43,505 nt of DNA, from the NCBI GenBank assembly GCA_013811945.1, contig JACCUI010000002.1:1-43505 (forward strand). Reading direction: 5' to 3'. Positions within the stretch are counted from its first letter, which is position 1. Every line of letters begins with the position of its first letter. The position numbers and the translations under genes were made by a program. This stretch comes from Pyrinomonadaceae bacterium (GTDB lineage: Bacteria > Acidobacteriota > Blastocatellia > Pyrinomonadales > Pyrinomonadaceae). Under the pieces are notes generated by a model. The model had not been told where the DNA came from. It did no database searches and was given only the letters and a program-made list of their open reading frames with translations. Shown piece by piece: positions 41,033 to 43,505 of the stretch.

Positions 41033-42432
41033 ATGCGTCCAAACAACATCACTTACATCTTCGCTGCCGTCGTAATGGTGGTCTCGCTGACACCAACTGC
41101 GAAGGCCTGTTCATGTATGGACTCGGGGCCGCCGTGCCAAGCCTACTGGCCAGCCTCTGCGGTCTTCACTGGGCAAGTCATAGAAGTAACCACCTTCATC
41201 AGCGATCAAGAAAACTTCCGAGGCTACCCACAAAAGTTGATCCGCTTCGCCGTCAGTCAAACTTTTCGCGGGGTATCCGGGATGACGGTAGAGGCGATCA
41301 CCGGCAATGGTGGTGGCGATTGTGGTTATCCTTTCAAAGTCGGGCAAAGCTATCTCGTCTACGCTTACAGCGACCAGAAAAGCGGCAAACTTCACGCTAG
41401 CATTTGCAGCCGCACGCGGTTGCTGTCCGAGGCGAGCGAAGACCTCGAGTACTTACAAAACCTCACCAGAGGCCAGGGAGGAGGAACAATATTGGGCGCT
41501 GTAGGCAGCTCTCGACGCGTCAAATCCGGAAGCCCTTACCAACCACCACGCCCGCTGCCAAACGTTCGCGTCACTGCTGAAGGGAGTAGAGGCAGTTTCG
41601 ATGTCCTAACCGATGATAAAGGCGAATACCGCTTGGCCGGGCTGTTCCCAGGCGCCTACAAAGTGCGGATCACGCCTCCTGAAGGTCTTTGGGTAATGGA
41701 TGGGGAGCGCAAAATGGAAATCCAGGACCGGGGCTGCGCATTCGCACGTTTCACGTTGCTACCGAGAACTTCGCTAAGCGGCAAAGTTCTGGACGAGAAC
41801 GGCGAGCCAGCGTCGAAAATAATGATCGATCTGGTACCATCGGACCAGATTGGAGAGCGCTACCAAAAGGACAACCTGTTTGTTGAGGCAGATGACAATG
41901 GCCGCTTCGAATTCAACGCTATCCCCCCGGGTGAATATTTTCTGGGAATCAGGCTTAGCCGACTGGCTCGGTCAACATTCCTTATCCGCGAGCCTTTTAT
42001 CCGAGTACACAAGACCTCTCGAAAGCCGAAGCAATTGCGATCCGCGAGGGGGTAACCCTCGAGGGTTACGACTTACAATTGCCTGAAAAACTTAAGAGTC
42101 GAATGATCGAAGGCGTGGTCCTTTGGCCAGACGGACGGGGAGTGAGTGACGCACGTATGTGTGTCGAAGAGGTGGAACATGCAGAAGGATCGTCCTGCCA
42201 TGGTGACGGGCTAAAGGTTGAGGAAGACGGTCGTTTCTCATTCTCTGGATTGGAAGGCCTGCGATATCTTGTGCGCGCGCACGTCTCTGTCGGGGGTTCG
42301 GGCAGCGGACAGCGTCATGCCGAGCCCGTAGAAGTGCCAGCAAAGGGCAACATTGGTGAAGTCAAGCTTGTGATTACGGAGCCGAACGGCAGTTGTGCTA
42401 AGTGCCGGAGTTGGAGGCGAAAGAACTACTAA
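41033..42432 (+). pseudogene. Exported TIMP/NTR-like protein with carboxypeptidase-regulatory-like domains, split by a one-base frameshift
   Basis: A signal peptide (residues 1-25, ending TPTAKA) is followed directly by CSCMDSGPPCQAYWPASAVF; a mature start of Cys-x-Cys and later cysteines (C26, C28, C35, then GDCGYPFKVGQSYLVYAY) resemble the NTR domain of TIMPs. Residues 150-330 hold two regulatory-like beta sandwiches (DDKGEYRLAGLFPGAYKVRI and DDNGRFEFNAIPPGEYFLGI). The frame then reads FIRVHKTSRKP and stops at 42055, but the -1 frame reads YPSTQDLSKAEAIAIREGVT and runs on through LPEKLKSRMIEGVVLWPDGR and a further DGRFSFSGLEG sandwich to 42432. The switch falls in the run TTTT at 41995-41998, where one T is probably missing. 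A repaired protein would be about 466 residues. The stop overlaps the cinA stop (CTAA). Confidence 0.82.
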
Positions 42433-43505
42433 ATCAACCTCCGTCGCAGCAGATCCAGCGCGGCCTGCGACGCACGCCAGCGGATTAGTTGACGATCACC
42501 GGGAAGCATCAACTTGCGATGTTCCGTTTGAACTTCGCTGGCGAGCGCGATGTAGACCAGCCCTACAGGCTTCTCCTCGGATCCTCCTCCCGGACCCGCA
42601 ATTCCTGTGACCGCAAGGCCAAAGTCCGTTCTCGCCCGTTTACGAATCCCTTCGGCCATCGCTTCAGCTACCGGCGCGCTCACCGCTCCATGTTCGAGCA
42701 GCAACACTGGTTCGACTCCGATCGTTCTGGTCTTCGATTCATTTGAATAAGCGACCACGCCTTCGATGAAATAGCGAGATGAGCCGGCAACATCTGTGAG
42801 ACGCTCGGCGATCAGACCACCAGTACAACTTTCTGCGACCGCGATGGTGTAGCGTCCAACAGATAATCGCAAACCGACTATCTCCTCCATTTGCTCTCCT
42901 CGAAACGCGAAAATGGAGTGGCCCAATTCCGATTCGAGTTCGGCCGACACTTTGTCCAGAAGGGTTTCAGCTTCTGCTTCCGTTCGACCTCGGGCCGTAA
43001 GCTGAATTTCGATTTCACTCCTGTTGAAGAGAATCGTGGTTTGGGGATTGGAGTACCGCGTGTAGATGGGGGCAATCCTCTCGTCGACTGCCGACTCTCC
43101 CATTCCTGCTACCCGCAAAACGCGACGGACCACACGCAAGTGTCCTGCCTTTGACTCGAGCCTTGGCTGAACATGATTCTCGAACATCGGACGCATTTCC
43201 CTGGGAGGACCTGGCAAAAGAGCGATTGCAGTGCCGTCGTGCTCAATAAACAGACCCGGCGCTGTACCGTTCGGATTATCAAGCACTTTCGCGCCGTCAA
43301 TTACCATTGCCTGCCGGGAGTTGCGTTCCGGCATCGTGAGCCCAAAACTCAGGAAACGCTTCCGAATCTCTTCCAGCACCGACTCATCAAGAAACAGCCT
43401 CCGACCCAGAGCACGCGCCGCTACCTTGCGGGTGATGTCATCTTCGGTTGGTCCAAGGCCGCCAGTAGTGATCACAACTCGAGACCGCTTAACTGCATCG
43501 CTGAT
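42429..43505 (-). CDS. cinA: CinA family protein (N-terminus beyond window edge)
   Basis: CinA proteins combine a molybdopterin-binding-like domain with a nicotinamide-mononucleotide deamidase domain that salvages pyridine nucleotides. The visible 359 residues begin about ISDAVKRSRVVITTGGLGPT; the frame is open to the edge, so the GTG at 43475 is unlikely to be the true start. The first domain contains GGLGPTEDDIT, NPNGTAPGLF and LPGPPREMRPMF. The C-terminal domain has VAESCTGGLIAERLTDVAGSS, with the active serine in ESCTGG, and AVTGIAGPGGG. About 60 N-terminal residues are missing. Its stop codon (TAG) overlaps that of the convergent gene at 42432. Confidence 0.94.
   Translation of the reverse strand: MSDAVKRSRVVITTGGLGPTEDDITRKVAARALGRRLFLDESVLEEIRKRFLSFGLTMPERNSRQAMVIDGAKVLDNPNGTAPGLFIEHDGTAIALLPGPPREMRPMFENHVQPRLESKAGHLRVVRRVLRVAGMGESAVDERIAPIYTRYSNPQTTILFNRSEIEIQLTARGRTEAEAETLLDKVSAELESELGHSIFAFRGEQMEEIVGLRLSVGRYTIAVAESCTGGLIAERLTDVAGSSRYFIEGVVAYSNESKTRTIGVEPVLLLEHGAVSAPVAEAMAEGIRKRARTDFGLAVTGIAGPGGGSEEKPVGLVYIALASEVQTEHRKLMLPGDRQLIRWRASQAALDLLRRRLI

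Overview
The window looks like a chromosomal segment of an Acidobacteriota bacterium, probably close to the Blastocatellia. This rests on the acidobacterial-type VWFA protein at 7219-8571, the paralogous secreted proteins with regulatory-like domains, a Gram-negative envelope gene set (LPS heptose pathway, POTRA-like domain), and several families of short inverted repeats between genes. No rRNA, tRNA, CRISPR array, intact insertion sequence, prophage or plasmid gene was recognised. Taxonomy is inferred from gene content, not from a marker-gene comparison.

Layout. 1-3344 (minus): an NtrY/NtrX two-component pair, with NtrX running off the left edge. 3752-4744: a CPBP membrane protease. 4894-8571 (plus): a five-gene, tightly coupled operon of ECF sigma factor, probable anti-sigma factor, DUF4252 protein, a secreted unknown and an acidobacterial VWA protein. 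8991-12489 (minus): citrate synthase, a SAM hydroxide adenosyltransferase and a glycine-zipper exported protein. 12728-14739 (plus): cysteine desulfurase, a small exported protein with one POTRA-like domain, and a NifU/IscU-type scaffold lacking one usual cysteine. 14984-17722 (minus): a class A penicillin-binding protein. 17989-19056: a two-TM potassium channel with RCK domains.

19175-27393 (plus): an LPS-core heptose region with an SDR-like sugar epimerase, heptosyltransferase II, GmhB, HldE1-type kinase, a phytanoyl-CoA dioxygenase-like enzyme, HldE2-type adenylyltransferase, heptosyltransferase I, a membrane methyltransferase and a DUF3108 protein. Together these supply three of the ADP-heptose steps and two transferases; gmhA and a convincing hldD are not in the window. 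27511-29166: an unrecognised, tightly packed three-gene module whose last gene is frameshifted; this is the best candidate for an undescribed system. 29275-34112 (plus): glycerophosphodiesterase, AraC regulator, inositol-phosphate synthase and a single-ring Clp-like AAA ATPase.

34186-40539 (minus): HEAT-repeat protein coupled to a small unknown, a membrane J-domain protein, then pepA, smpB, gpsA and plsY in what looks like one operon. 41033-42432: an exported protein with a TIMP-like N-terminus, broken by a one-base frameshift. 42429-43505 (minus): CinA, running off the right edge.

At least four kinds of inverted repeat lie in the gaps. Their arms match closely within a copy although the copies differ from each other, which suggests selection for hairpin structure or recent mobility.
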